Shown piece by piece: positions 35,532 through 44,962 of a DNA stretch of 64,000 nucleotides (its first letter is position 1; every line of letters starts with the position of its first letter). The notes under the pieces are model-generated. The model did no database searches and had not been told where the DNA came from. It saw only the letters and a list, made by a program, of their open reading frames with translations. Position numbers and translations under genes: made by a program. This stretch comes from Pedobacter sp. Hv1 (lineage in GTDB: Bacteria > Bacteroidota > Bacteroidia > Sphingobacteriales > Sphingobacteriaceae), in contig NZ_LLWP01000001.1 in NCBI RefSeq assembly GCF_001412215.1, positions 620,001 through 684,000 on the forward strand, in the 5' to 3' direction.

Positions 35532-36677
35532 ATGAAAATGCAACAAGACTCTCAATTAATAGCAAAACTCATTGTTAGTTTCCTAAAGGATGAGCTTTCT
35601 GAAAATGAAAAAGAAGATTTTAAGGCTTGGCTAGATGCCGACCCTAAAAATGTTGAACTTTTAGAATCTTTCAAACAGACATCATCTGTTCAAAAAGAAA
35701 TTGATTTTATTGACAAAATTGATTCAAATGATGCCTGGAACAAGTTTGCCAAGCAACACACAGCTCAACCGATAACCAAACTGAACTGGAATAAATGGAT
35801 TGCTTACAGCGCTGTTGCTGTATTGTTCATTGTTGCTGGTCTCGGACTTTATACCTACAAACTTAAAGGCACTACAGCATCTGCTGTGCTTGCCCAAAAT
35901 TATGATATTATGCCAGGTAGTACAAAAGCTGTATTACAAATGGCCAACGGCACTTCAATACATCTTGACCCTACTGCCCGCCTACAGAAAAACACAAGTA
36001 TTGAAATGAAGAATGGATTTTTGGTATATAAGGCCAAAAATCCTACCCAAAAGGGTTACAATCTATTAAAAACGCCGAGCGCCGGAGAGTATAAAATGAT
36101 TTTACCCGATGGCACAAAGGTCTATCTAAATGCATCATCAGCCATTAGATTTTCTACAGATTTCAATAAAAACGATCGCCGTGTCCAATTAACAGGAGAA
36201 GCCTATTTTGAAGTGGCCCATAATAAAGACTTACCTTTTATAGTAAGTTTCGATCAAAACGAGGTTGAAGTATTAGGTACACATTTCAACATCAGCTCTT
36301 ACAAAAAAACGAGCAAGGCTACCTTACTAGAGGGTGCTATCAAAATTCGTTCTGGTCAAAACCAAACCCTCCTTAAACCTGGAGATGAAGCAGACATTAA
36401 CAATGGCGATGTAACCGTTGCCAAGGTAGACACCTATAAATCAATCGCTTGGAAAGAGGGCGTATTTTATTTCCATGAAGATGAGATGACCGATATTTTA
36501 GAGCAGGTAGCCAGATGGTACGATGTTAAAATTGCCTACAAAGGTACACCAACAACAAAAAAGTATAGTGGAGACATCAGAAGGCAGGCCACTTTAAACC
36601 AAGTATTAGAGATGCTGAATGCAGTAAGTGGTACAACCTTTACTTTAAAAGATAGAACTGTAACTGTCAATTTTTAA
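35532..36677 (+). CDS. FecR-family anti-sigma factor
   Basis: A 381-residue membrane anti-sigma factor. Residues 1-80 are the cytoplasmic sigma-binding part (LIVSFLKDELSENEKEDFKA), one membrane span lies at about 89-108 (IAYSAVAVLFIVAGLGLYTY), then the periplasmic FecR domain (YKMILPDGTKVYLNASSAIRF, then GEAYFEVAH and the DUF4974-like end DILEQVARWYDVKIAY). It holds the ECF sigma factor until the STN domain of the downstream SusC signals. It is separated from the sigma gene by 64 bases and from susC by 174 bases with an antisense terminator in between. Confidence 0.93.
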   Translation: MKMQQDSQLIAKLIVSFLKDELSENEKEDFKAWLDADPKNVELLESFKQTSSVQKEIDFIDKIDSNDAWNKFAKQHTAQPITKLNWNKWIAYSAVAVLFIVAGLGLYTYKLKGTTASAVLAQNYDIMPGSTKAVLQMANGTSIHLDPTARLQKNTSIEMKNGFLVYKAKNPTQKGYNLLKTPSAGEYKMILPDGTKVYLNASSAIRFSTDFNKNDRRVQLTGEAYFEVAHNKDLPFIVSFDQNEVEVLGTHFNISSYKKTSKATLLEGAIKIRSGQNQTLLKPGDEADINNGDVTVAKVDTYKSIAWKEGVFYFHEDEMTDILEQVARWYDVKIAYKGTPTTKKYSGDIRRQATLNQVLEMLNAVSGTTFTLKDRTVTVNF

Positions 36678-36746
36678 ACAAACAAACAACTAAACCGATC
36701 AAATATGTAACAAAACCAACTCAAACCACCATTAGAGAATTGGCAT

Positions 36747-36778
36747 AAAAAAGCCGAGAACACTGCAATGTTCCCGGC
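36747..36778 (-). terminator. Minus-strand intrinsic terminator before susC
   Basis: A 10-bp stem with a 6-nt loop, then a T-run on the minus strand only. No minus-strand gene is upstream, so it points to the antisense transcript. Confidence 0.7.
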
Positions 36779-36838
36779 CTAAAAAAATGTGCTATTCTGC
36801 ATTGACAAATTATTGAAATAAACCAATTTAAAAACTAA
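36747..36838 (-). ncRNA. Predicted cis-antisense RNA opposite the susC leader
   Basis: On the minus strand, a promoter (TTG at 36874-36872, 19-bp spacer, TATTTTTG at 36852-36845) would start a transcript near 36838. It ends at a hairpin: GCCGGGAACA and TGTTCTCGGC (36778-36769 and 36762-36753) fully pair in the minus-strand RNA through one G-U wobble and are followed by TTTTTT. In the plus-strand RNA the same position is an A-C mismatch and no U-run follows. The product of about 92 nt covers the DNA before the susC start codon. Known antisense RNAs of Bacteroides utilisation loci (DonS type) have this placement. No expression evidence is available. Confidence 0.55.
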
Positions 36839-36844
36839 CACATA

Positions 36845-36874
36845 CAAAAATATGAAACATTTCCTTCTCGGCAA
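36845..36874 (-). promoter_or_regulatory. Candidate promoter of the antisense RNA
   Basis: TTG, a 19-bp spacer and TATTTTTG read on the minus strand; it overlaps the susC start codon at 36852. Confidence 0.55.
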
Positions 36875-39800
36875 GTGCCCGGGGGTATATAGGTTATTTA
36901 ATAGAAATACACTATTAGTTATGAGGTTAACGATTCTTTTACTAGTTGCTAGCTGTTTTGTTGTACAAGCATCAAGTTATGCACAAAAAGTAACCTTATC
37001 TGTACGTAATGCAGGTATAGAAAGCGTATGTATCAACATTAAAAAGCAAAGTGGCTTTTTCTTTCTGTATGATGCCGCTGTGCTTAAAAAATCAGGTACG
37101 GTAAGCCTCGAACTCAAAAATATTGAACTTGAAGATGCCCTTAAACAAATAACGGCTGGTAAAGCGTTAACGTATAAAATAATCGACAAAACTGTCATCA
37201 TTAGCGAAACAAAAGCTACTACAACCATTACTGCCGAAGATATCACCATAACTGGAATAGTGAGATCGAAAGAAGGGCCCGGCAAAACTGACCTGCCCTT
37301 ACCAGGCGTAACCATTTTTGTAAAAGGCACCAATAAAGCTGTTTCTTCTGCTGGCAATGGTGCTTATAGCATTACAGCTCCATCCAATGCAACCCTTGTA
37401 TTTGCCATGATCGGTTATGGCACAAAAGAAATTGCCATCAATGGAAATAAAAACATCGATATAGCACTGCTTGAAACCGCAAGCGATCTCCAAGAAATTA
37501 TCGTTACCGCTTATGGCAGTTCCGAAAGAAAAGAAAATCAGATCGGAAGTGCAGTTCAATTGACCAGCGCAGACCTGCAACGTAAACCTGCAAACAGAAT
37601 AGATCAGTTAATGGAAGGAATGGTTGCAGGCCTACAGTATGAAGTACAAGGAGGTGGTACAAGTACGGCCAGACCTAGATTTTCAACCACTATTCGTGGC
37701 GAAGCTTCATTTAGTGCATCTAACGAACCATTATGGGTATTGGATGGAATTCCATTAAATACGGGCAACGAAACCAATCTCATCCTCGGTGTAAATACAA
37801 GTATCAGTCCTTTAACCTATTTAAACCCAAATGATATCGAATCTATTGTGGTATTAAAAGATGCAACGGCCACTTCCATTTATGGAGCAGATGGTTCTAA
37901 TGGCGTAGTTTTAATTACCACTAAAAAAGGGATGGCTGGCAAAAGAAACATCAGTTATAGTTTCAGAACAGGTATCAATTTAATTAACGATAGCCGTTTC
38001 CATGTGTTAAATGCAGATCAATATAGAGAACTGTATAGAGAATCATACCTCAACAATACTTCTTTAGACCCTAACAAAATACCAGATTTGGGCAATACCA
38101 ATACAGATTGGTATGATGTATTTTTCCGCAATGGGATTACCACTAACCACGACATCTCTTTCTCTGGTGGGAACAAGAAAACAAGATATTATGTATCAGG
38201 TGGTTATTTTGATGAGAAACCAATTATGATTGCCAACCAGACGCAAAGATTTTCTGCCAGGGTAAACATCGACCATACACTAAATAAATCTATTAATCTA
38301 TTTTTAAGGGTTGGGGGTTCTTATAATGTGAACAATCTATTCTATCCCGGCGATGCCTATTACAACAACAGACCTATAGATAGTCCTTTTGATGCCAACG
38401 GAAATTACGTGATGGCTTTTTATAACCAATTGGCCGATGCAAAATTAGATGATGATGTGCAACGTACAAAAGCCCTACAGGGGAGTGTTGGTGGTACCAT
38501 ACAGATTTTACCTTGGTTAAGTTATACCACCACTAATGGACTAGACCTTAGCACCATCAGGCAAAAAAATTACAACTCGATGTATACATTTAGCGAAAGG
38601 AACAACGGAGGGTATATGATCCAAGGGAAAACCAATTTCGTGAATTGGAATAGCCAACATCGGATCAATCTGGATAAAACCATTAAACAGCATAATTTTT
38701 CTGCATTGTTAGGCGGAGAAGCCAGAAGTCAGGAAAGAAGATCTTATAACATCAGTGGGTCTGGTTTCCCTAATGATGAGGTTAGAGACATTACCTATGC
38801 AACTAAAAACATTCAAGAAGTTAATAGTGGAGATGATAAAACCAGTGTTTCTTATTATGGCCAATTGAGATATACCTTGGCTAACAAATACAGTTTACTG
38901 GGCAGTTTCCGTAGAGATGCAAATTCTGATTTTGGTTCTGATGTAAAGTGGGCAACATTTAATTCTATTGGTGCTTCTTGGACCCTCAGCAATGAAAAAT
39001 TCTGGAAAATCAAACAGATTGATTTTGCCAAACTTAAATTGAGTTATGGATCAAATGGTAACTCTAGAATTGGCGCCTATAAATCAAAAGGAATCTATAG
39101 ATTCGATTTAGACCATGGCTATAATGGGCAAGAAGGTGCCACGATGATTAGTGGAGAAAACCCATTACTTTCATGGGAAACCACTTACATCATTAACGGA
39201 GGGCTTAGCATAGGACTATTCAAAAAGATTTCGATGGAAGTAGAATTCTATCAAAATACCACCAAAGGTATGTTAGATGCAGTAGATGTAACCCGTACTA
39301 CCGGTTTTACCAAAATACTACAAAACATTGGTTCGGTACGCAACAGTGGTGTTGAAGTGACCTTAAACACGCAGAACATTGTTAGAGATAATTTTGAATG
39401 GAGAACAAAATTCAACATTGCCCATAACAGAAATACAATTCTCAAATTGTACAATGGCAATGATAAGATTTTAGACAAGACGATTAGAAGTGTTGGAAAA
39501 GATGCAAATGCTTTTTACCTGATCCGTTGGGCTGGTGTTGACCCACGTGATGGTGGCCCGCTTTGGTACGACAGGAACAACAACATTACCAAGGAGTTTG
39601 ACCTGAACAATAGAGTAGTTTTAGGTTCAGGTACACCTGATTTTTTTGGTGGCATGACCAATACCATTACTTATAAAAATTTCTCTTTGTCGGCATTGCT
39701 AATTTACAATGTTGGGGGTTATGCATTTAGCGATTTTCAACGTGATGCAGAGTCTGATGGACGTAACCTGGCCGCAGACAATCAATCTACCAACCTGTTA

Positions 39801-40121
39801 GATCGTTGGAGAGAACCGGGAGATTTAAGCAATATTCCTAAATCGACACTTTTTATGAATGAAAACAATGGACGTAACTCTACTCGTTTTCTGCATAAAA
39901 AAACAAGTTTAAGGTTACAGAACATTAGTGTAAATTATAACCTACCTAAAAATTGGATCAGTAAGGCAAAACTTTCAAACGTAAGCGTTTATTTCCAAGC
40001 CGATAATGTTGGTTTCTGGACCCCTTACTCAACACCATCCAATCGCAACGATTTTAGAAATTCATTTAATCCATATCCTCAACCACTTATACTTTCATTC
40101 GGTTTAAATGTTGGGTTTTAA
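36852..40121 (+). CDS. SusC/RagA-type TonB-dependent transporter with STN signalling domain
   Basis: A 1089-residue outer membrane transporter. In order: a long signal region (second Met at 24, hydrophobic RLTILLLVASCFVV, cleavage near SYA-QK), an STN domain at about 47-119 (KVTLSVRNAGIESVCINI) that talks to FecR, a carboxypeptidase-regulatory-like domain at 132-210, the plug (DLQEIIVTAYG start; WVLDGIPLN and SIYGADGSNGVVLITTKKG, the SusC-typical phrase), and the barrel ending LILSFGLNVGF. It imports a large ligand captured by the SusD lipoprotein using TonB energy. The STN domain means that it also reports ligand binding to the ECF/FecR pair upstream. Confidence 0.95.
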   Translation: MKHFLLGKCPGVYRLFNRNTLLVMRLTILLLVASCFVVQASSYAQKVTLSVRNAGIESVCINIKKQSGFFFLYDAAVLKKSGTVSLELKNIELEDALKQITAGKALTYKIIDKTVIISETKATTTITAEDITITGIVRSKEGPGKTDLPLPGVTIFVKGTNKAVSSAGNGAYSITAPSNATLVFAMIGYGTKEIAINGNKNIDIALLETASDLQEIIVTAYGSSERKENQIGSAVQLTSADLQRKPANRIDQLMEGMVAGLQYEVQGGGTSTARPRFSTTIRGEASFSASNEPLWVLDGIPLNTGNETNLILGVNTSISPLTYLNPNDIESIVVLKDATATSIYGADGSNGVVLITTKKGMAGKRNISYSFRTGINLINDSRFHVLNADQYRELYRESYLNNTSLDPNKIPDLGNTNTDWYDVFFRNGITTNHDISFSGGNKKTRYYVSGGYFDEKPIMIANQTQRFSARVNIDHTLNKSINLFLRVGGSYNVNNLFYPGDAYYNNRPIDSPFDANGNYVMAFYNQLADAKLDDDVQRTKALQGSVGGTIQILPWLSYTTTNGLDLSTIRQKNYNSMYTFSERNNGGYMIQGKTNFVNWNSQHRINLDKTIKQHNFSALLGGEARSQERRSYNISGSGFPNDEVRDITYATKNIQEVNSGDDKTSVSYYGQLRYTLANKYSLLGSFRRDANSDFGSDVKWATFNSIGASWTLSNEKFWKIKQIDFAKLKLSYGSNGNSRIGAYKSKGIYRFDLDHGYNGQEGATMISGENPLLSWETTYIINGGLSIGLFKKISMEVEFYQNTTKGMLDAVDVTRTTGFTKILQNIGSVRNSGVEVTLNTQNIVRDNFEWRTKFNIAHNRNTILKLYNGNDKILDKTIRSVGKDANAFYLIRWAGVDPRDGGPLWYDRNNNITKEFDLNNRVVLGSGTPDFFGGMTNTITYKNFSLSALLIYNVGGYAFSDFQRDAESDGRNLAADNQSTNLLDRWREPGDLSNIPKSTLFMNENNGRNSTRFLHKKTSLRLQNISVNYNLPKNWISKAKLSNVSVYFQADNVGFWTPYSTPSNRNDFRNSFNPYPQPLILSFGLNVGF

Positions 40122-40134
40122 TAAAAATATTGAA

Positions 40135-41589
40135 ATGAAAAAAATTAACTATACCCTAATCCTGTTCATGATATTTTGCATTACATTCATCTCCTGCAAA
40201 AAATTTCTGGAAAAAGAGCCAATTGGCAGAACGGGAAAAATCACACTTTTCGAAACCGTTAATGGGGCCAAACTCGCAATCAATGGGTCTTATAATCTGA
40301 TGATCAATTATTACAAGGATTATTTTGGCATGTATGCCGACATCAGTTCTGACAATTTGATCCGCAATTCGAAAACCAACCGGATGTTGCAACAATTCAA
40401 TTTCCAAAGCTCACCTGGCGATGATGAATTTGCTGTAGGAAATATTTGGGAAGATATTTATGGTGCAATAAATAGTGTCAACAACATCATCAATTCGTTA
40501 CCAGATTTAAAGACAAAATTCCCAGATCAAACCAAAACAATAGATTCTATTTATGGACAAGCTTTGGTAATGCGGGCCTTGTTTCATTTTGATGCAAGCA
40601 GGGTGTATGCACAACCTTATAATTTTACAGCAGATGCTTCTCATTTAGGTATTCCTGTTTTGTTAAAAACACCCAGTCCTGGCGAGGTTGTAGCAAGAAA
40701 AACAATGAAAGAGACCTACGCACAAATCATTTCTGATTTAACCGAATCTCTTCCCTACCTACAGCAATATGCCAATCAGACTACACAAGCTGCCATTACC
40801 TATCAAGCAGCTTTAGGTCTACTTTCTCGTGTCAATTTATACAAAGGAGATTGGGCACAGAGTGTAACTTATGCCAATATGGTCATCAATGACAATGCTT
40901 ATCAATTGGGAAATGCCAACAACTACAAATCATCATTTATTAACTATCCCGCAGCTACAGCGAGCCCTAAAATTGAAGTGGTATTTCAATTGAACAATGC
41001 TACATTATCGGCAACTGCACTTGATGTTTTTTCCATGTTTTCTGATGGAACTGCAGCTCAATATACAGCCACAACTAAAATATTGAACCTATATGATGAG
41101 GATGACCTTAGGTTGAAGACCATGTTTAGCAAACCAAAAGCGGGAGAAAATATTGGCAGATCGTTAACTACCAAATATGGTGATGGAACGGTAAGTAGCA
41201 CAGGACCACTAACGATCAAAATCCTCCGCTTATCAGAACTTTACCTCAACCGTGCTGAGGCCAATTGGAATCTCCAGAAATACAGCGAAGCTGCAGAAGA
41301 CCTGCGAATCATTTCCCAAAGGGCTCATCCAGATAGAACAATAACGATCAGTTACAGTTCTAATGACGATCTATATAAACAAATAGCAAATGAGAGAAAC
41401 AGGGAATTATGCTTTGAAAACCATCGTTTGTTCGATCTGGTAAGAAGGAAAGAAAACCTACAAAGAAGTGCAGATTGTAATGCAACAACTTGTAGCCTAA
41501 CCTACCCTAACAACAAGTTTGTGTTGCCCATCTCTGTCAAAGAGCTCGAAGCAAACAAAGCAATGATCCAAAACCCTGGCTATAATTAA
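40135..41589 (+). CDS. SusD/RagB-family surface lipoprotein
   Basis: A 484-residue nutrient-binding lipoprotein, the lid over the SusC channel. The signal ends in the lipobox ITFISC (Cys21) followed by KKFLEKEP. The SusD core is present: GAKLAINGSYNLM, NIWEDIYGAINSVNNIINSL, ALVMRALFHFDASRVYAQPY, and the SusD C-terminal region RLSELYLNRAEANWNL and ERNRELCFENHRLFDLVRR. I start at ATG 40135, since the frame upstream of it overlaps the susC end. It is the second gene of the uptake operon. Confidence 0.95.
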   Translation: MKKINYTLILFMIFCITFISCKKFLEKEPIGRTGKITLFETVNGAKLAINGSYNLMINYYKDYFGMYADISSDNLIRNSKTNRMLQQFNFQSSPGDDEFAVGNIWEDIYGAINSVNNIINSLPDLKTKFPDQTKTIDSIYGQALVMRALFHFDASRVYAQPYNFTADASHLGIPVLLKTPSPGEVVARKTMKETYAQIISDLTESLPYLQQYANQTTQAAITYQAALGLLSRVNLYKGDWAQSVTYANMVINDNAYQLGNANNYKSSFINYPAATASPKIEVVFQLNNATLSATALDVFSMFSDGTAAQYTATTKILNLYDEDDLRLKTMFSKPKAGENIGRSLTTKYGDGTVSSTGPLTIKILRLSELYLNRAEANWNLQKYSEAAEDLRIISQRAHPDRTITISYSSNDDLYKQIANERNRELCFENHRLFDLVRRKENLQRSADCNATTCSLTYPNNKFVLPISVKELEANKAMIQNPGYN

Positions 41590-41597
41590 TTAAGACA

Positions 41598-42065
41598 ATG
41601 AAAAACAAAATAACATACTTCATTCTATCAACAATAATTGCGAGCCTAACATTTTTATCATCTTGTAAAAAAGAAGTGGAACCTTATAACCATCCTTTTT
41701 TCCATATCATGGTAGACAATAAGGCTGCTGTTGATGTTTTATCGAACCGTAAAGATGTGGTCAACTATAATGTGTATTTGAGTGCCGAATTGCAATTTGA
41801 ACCCATTGATGTCAACTATGAAGTTATAGTTGGTGATGGGCTTAAAGAAGGTCGTGATTTTGACCTGATTACCAAAAGCAATAAACTTACATTCCCACAA
41901 GGCATTTTCGAAAGACCAATTACCATTCAATGGAAAGAGGCAGCCTTAGATCCTACAAAAAATAACACCATCATTATCAGGCTGATCAGCAATAGTAAAA
42001 ATTACACACTGGGTTTACCAGGGCCTGATCAATTACAGAAACAACTAGTCATCACTAAAAAATAA
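41598..42065 (+). CDS. Small lipoprotein of the SusCD locus
   Basis: A 155-residue lipoprotein (lipobox FLSSC, Cys23, then KKEVEPYN, an acidic pattern typical of surface-exposed lipoproteins in Bacteroidota). The remainder is beta-rich, with a Calx-beta-like phrase (VNYEVIVGDGLKEGRDFDLI ... LTFPQGIFERPITIQWKEA), as in DUF4843/DUF1735-type surface binding proteins of such loci. It probably helps to bind the nutrient at the cell surface. It lies 8 bases after susD and 10 bases before the M16 peptidase. Confidence 0.7.
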   Translation: MKNKITYFILSTIIASLTFLSSCKKEVEPYNHPFFHIMVDNKAAVDVLSNRKDVVNYNVYLSAELQFEPIDVNYEVIVGDGLKEGRDFDLITKSNKLTFPQGIFERPITIQWKEAALDPTKNNTIIIRLISNSKNYTLGLPGPDQLQKQLVITKK

Positions 42066-42075
42066 AGCGAAACAG

Positions 42076-44892
42076 ATGAAGAAGATTAAAAATTTTAGTG
42101 CTTTACTATTGATACTCTTAACGGTTAGTTTGGGTGTGAATGCACAACAGTTGAAGCAAAACCCGAATTTGGTTACCGGAAAACTTAAAAATGGCTTTAC
42201 CTATTACATCTACAAAACTGACAGAGCCAAAGGTAATTCTGTTTTAAGGTTATTTTTAAATGCAGGTTCATTACAAGAAGACAATAGCCAGCAAGGCTTA
42301 GCACACTTTATTGAGCATATGGCATTTAATGGCACCAAACATTATTCAAAAAATGATGTCATCGAGTTTTTAGAATCTAAAGGTGTAAAGTTTGGTGCAG
42401 ATTTAAATGCACATACCAGCTTTGACGAAACCGTATACAAGATCAGCATCAATACCAAAGACGAGAAGAACCTAGAAAAATCAATCGACATTATGGGCGA
42501 TTGGGCCTTTGGCGTCACCTTTGACCAAAATGAAATTGACAAAGAACGTGGTGTAGTGATTGAAGAATGGAGAAGCAAACAAGGTGCAGACAATCGCTTA
42601 AGAGAACAATACTTACCTGTTTTGTTCAATAAATCTCGATATGCCGAACGTTTACCTATTGGGAAAGTTGAGATCCTAAAAACTTTTAAACGTCAAACGA
42701 TTGTTGATTTTTATGAGAAGTGGTACCGCCCAGATTTGATGTCTATTGCCATTGTAACAGATATCGACCCTAAAAAGGTAGAGGGCTATATCAAACATGA
42801 ATTTAACCAGTACCAAGCTAAAAGCAAAGCACCCCGGGTTTATTACGAATTGCCCCCTCATAAAGACACCCTATTTTCTATCATTACAGATAAGGAAGCC
42901 TCTTCGATAGATTTGAGCATTTTTAATAAAATCAAATCATTTAAGGGCATCCAAACCGAAGAGGATTATAAGAACCAATTGACCAGATCATTTTTCAATG
43001 CTTTGGCAAAAAACCGTTTCAGTAGAATTGCCCAATTACAAAATGATTTTAAAGAAGGCAGTTTTTCGGTAAGTAACCTGGTCTTAAAAAATGGGATCGT
43101 ATCTGGTGGGGTATCACTCTATCACGATCAAATTAATGAGGGTATTGCAAAATACCTTACAGAAACCCAACGAATTATCCGTTATGGTTTTACCAACGAC
43201 GAGGTAATCAAATTAAGAGAAGAGTATATTGCTACCATTAAACGTGCTGCAGCTACAGAAGATAAAACAGAGCCAGAAACGTATGTAAATGAGATTCACG
43301 ATCTTTTTTATAACGGTACAACCATGTTGGCCAAGGCAGAACGCAATAGATTGGCGCTTAAATACGCAGCACAGATTGATTCAACAGCCATTATCCATTT
43401 CTTAAAATCGGTAAATAACCAAGGAAATACGGTGGTTTTACTTACCGCACCAGAAAAAGATGCGGCCAACCTGCCTAACCAATTGGCATTAAAAAAGATG
43501 TTTGCCAAATCTGTGGCAGAAAAAATCTCGCCATGGACAGACAACATTACTATTCCTAAACAATTATTGGCAAATGAGCCAAAGGCAGGAAAAGTGATCA
43601 AAGAAGAGCAAATTTCAGCAATAGGTGTTACCAAGTGGACTTTATCTAACGGAACAACAGTTTACCTGAAACCAACAAACGAGAAAAAAGACTACATTTC
43701 GCTATCTGGTTTTAGGGCTGGTGGTATCTACGCCTTAGATTCTACACAATTTGTAACTTCACAATTTGTAAAAGCAGTTACTGGATTAAGTGGTGCAGGC
43801 GAATTTAGCAGAAGAGCACTCACACAATTTTTAGCAGGCAACACAGCCTCTGCTACCCTAGTATTGTCGAGCACAAGAGAAGGTGTAGTAAGCAGCGCCG
43901 ATTGGAAAGATGCCAAAACCATGTTCCAATTGATGTACCTGAAATGGGTGTATCCTAATGCAGATCCATTAACCTTTGAGCAGGCCAAAAGACAAACAAT
44001 TGAACGTTTAGACAACAACAAACAATCGCCAACTTACGAGTATAACAAGGCAATTGCCGAACTTTTAAAAGGTGATGATGATTATGCTTCCGACATTTCT
44101 GCCGAGCGCATCAATAAAGAGCTTCATTTTAAAGATATCATTCCAGTTTTTAAAAGTCGTTTTGGATCTGCAAAAGATTTTCAGTTTGTAATTGTTGGTG
44201 GTTTTAGTCCAGATAGCATTAAGCCCTTAATTGAACAATACATTGGTGGTTTGCCAGCTGGCACCTACAACAATAAGTTCGAATACAAAGGGCCAGCAGG
44301 TGGCGATACTGCAAAAGACATCTTGGTTTTTGCCGGCAAAGCACCTAAAAGTACCGTCAACTTATTTTATCAGAGCAATGAGGTAAATTACGATTACCCC
44401 GAAATTTTAGTACAAACTTTATTACAAGAAGTACTAAAGGTAAAGCTTAGGTTAAACCTACGAGAAGAAAACTCAGGTGTATATGGTGTAGGGGTTTCTA
44501 TTTCCTCAACCAGTATTCCTGCTCCATTAATCAGGTCAAGGATCTCTTTCAGTTGTGCACCAGAATCAGCAGAGTTTTTAATTAAACAGGCGCAACTAGA
44601 AGTTAAAAAAGTAGCAGAAAATCCTGATTATTTTTTAAGTGACTTAACCAACATCAAAGTACAGCAGATAGATGGTTATAAAAAGCAGGCAGGCAAGAAT
44701 TTGTTCTGGAGCTCGTCTTTAAGAAACCAATTTTATTTTGGCTTTAAAGACTACAGTTTCTTTAATGATTATGAAAACATGATCAACAAAATTAGCCCTG
44801 CCATGATTGCGGATTATGCAAAAAAGTATCTGGTAGAAACACCAGGTATCAAAGCAGTCCTGATGCCAGAAAACTTGAAGAAATTAAATTAA
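42076..44892 (+). CDS. M16-family zinc metallopeptidase (pitrilysin-like)
   Basis: A 938-residue exported peptidase with a signal peptide (LLLILLTVSLGVNA-QQ). The inverted zinc motif HFIEH (His77, Glu80, His81) is in place, with the third ligand Glu in the ERGVVIEEW region. The four-domain structure of M16 single-chain enzymes is present; the second half (from about 510) is the catalytically inactive partner, which shapes the chamber. M16 enzymes cut peptides that fit inside a closed cavity. It belongs to the SusCD operon, so imported or surface-bound peptides are likely substrates; this is the only hydrolase of the locus. Confidence 0.93.
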   Translation: MKKIKNFSALLLILLTVSLGVNAQQLKQNPNLVTGKLKNGFTYYIYKTDRAKGNSVLRLFLNAGSLQEDNSQQGLAHFIEHMAFNGTKHYSKNDVIEFLESKGVKFGADLNAHTSFDETVYKISINTKDEKNLEKSIDIMGDWAFGVTFDQNEIDKERGVVIEEWRSKQGADNRLREQYLPVLFNKSRYAERLPIGKVEILKTFKRQTIVDFYEKWYRPDLMSIAIVTDIDPKKVEGYIKHEFNQYQAKSKAPRVYYELPPHKDTLFSIITDKEASSIDLSIFNKIKSFKGIQTEEDYKNQLTRSFFNALAKNRFSRIAQLQNDFKEGSFSVSNLVLKNGIVSGGVSLYHDQINEGIAKYLTETQRIIRYGFTNDEVIKLREEYIATIKRAAATEDKTEPETYVNEIHDLFYNGTTMLAKAERNRLALKYAAQIDSTAIIHFLKSVNNQGNTVVLLTAPEKDAANLPNQLALKKMFAKSVAEKISPWTDNITIPKQLLANEPKAGKVIKEEQISAIGVTKWTLSNGTTVYLKPTNEKKDYISLSGFRAGGIYALDSTQFVTSQFVKAVTGLSGAGEFSRRALTQFLAGNTASATLVLSSTREGVVSSADWKDAKTMFQLMYLKWVYPNADPLTFEQAKRQTIERLDNNKQSPTYEYNKAIAELLKGDDDYASDISAERINKELHFKDIIPVFKSRFGSAKDFQFVIVGGFSPDSIKPLIEQYIGGLPAGTYNNKFEYKGPAGGDTAKDILVFAGKAPKSTVNLFYQSNEVNYDYPEILVQTLLQEVLKVKLRLNLREENSGVYGVGVSISSTSIPAPLIRSRISFSCAPESAEFLIKQAQLEVKKVAENPDYFLSDLTNIKVQQIDGYKKQAGKNLFWSSSLRNQFYFGFKDYSFFNDYENMINKISPAMIADYAKKYLVETPGIKAVLMPENLKKLN

Positions 44893-44962
44893 CAGAGATA
44901 GACCTCCCTATCCAACAAATAGTGTTTAGGAGAACTATCATCTTAAAACAAATTTTAGACTG

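Noticed and set aside
36753..36778. The hairpin before susC as a terminator of the sigma/anti-sigma transcript
   Set aside because: On the plus strand the stem has an A-C mismatch and no T-run follows; only the minus strand has a terminator's form.
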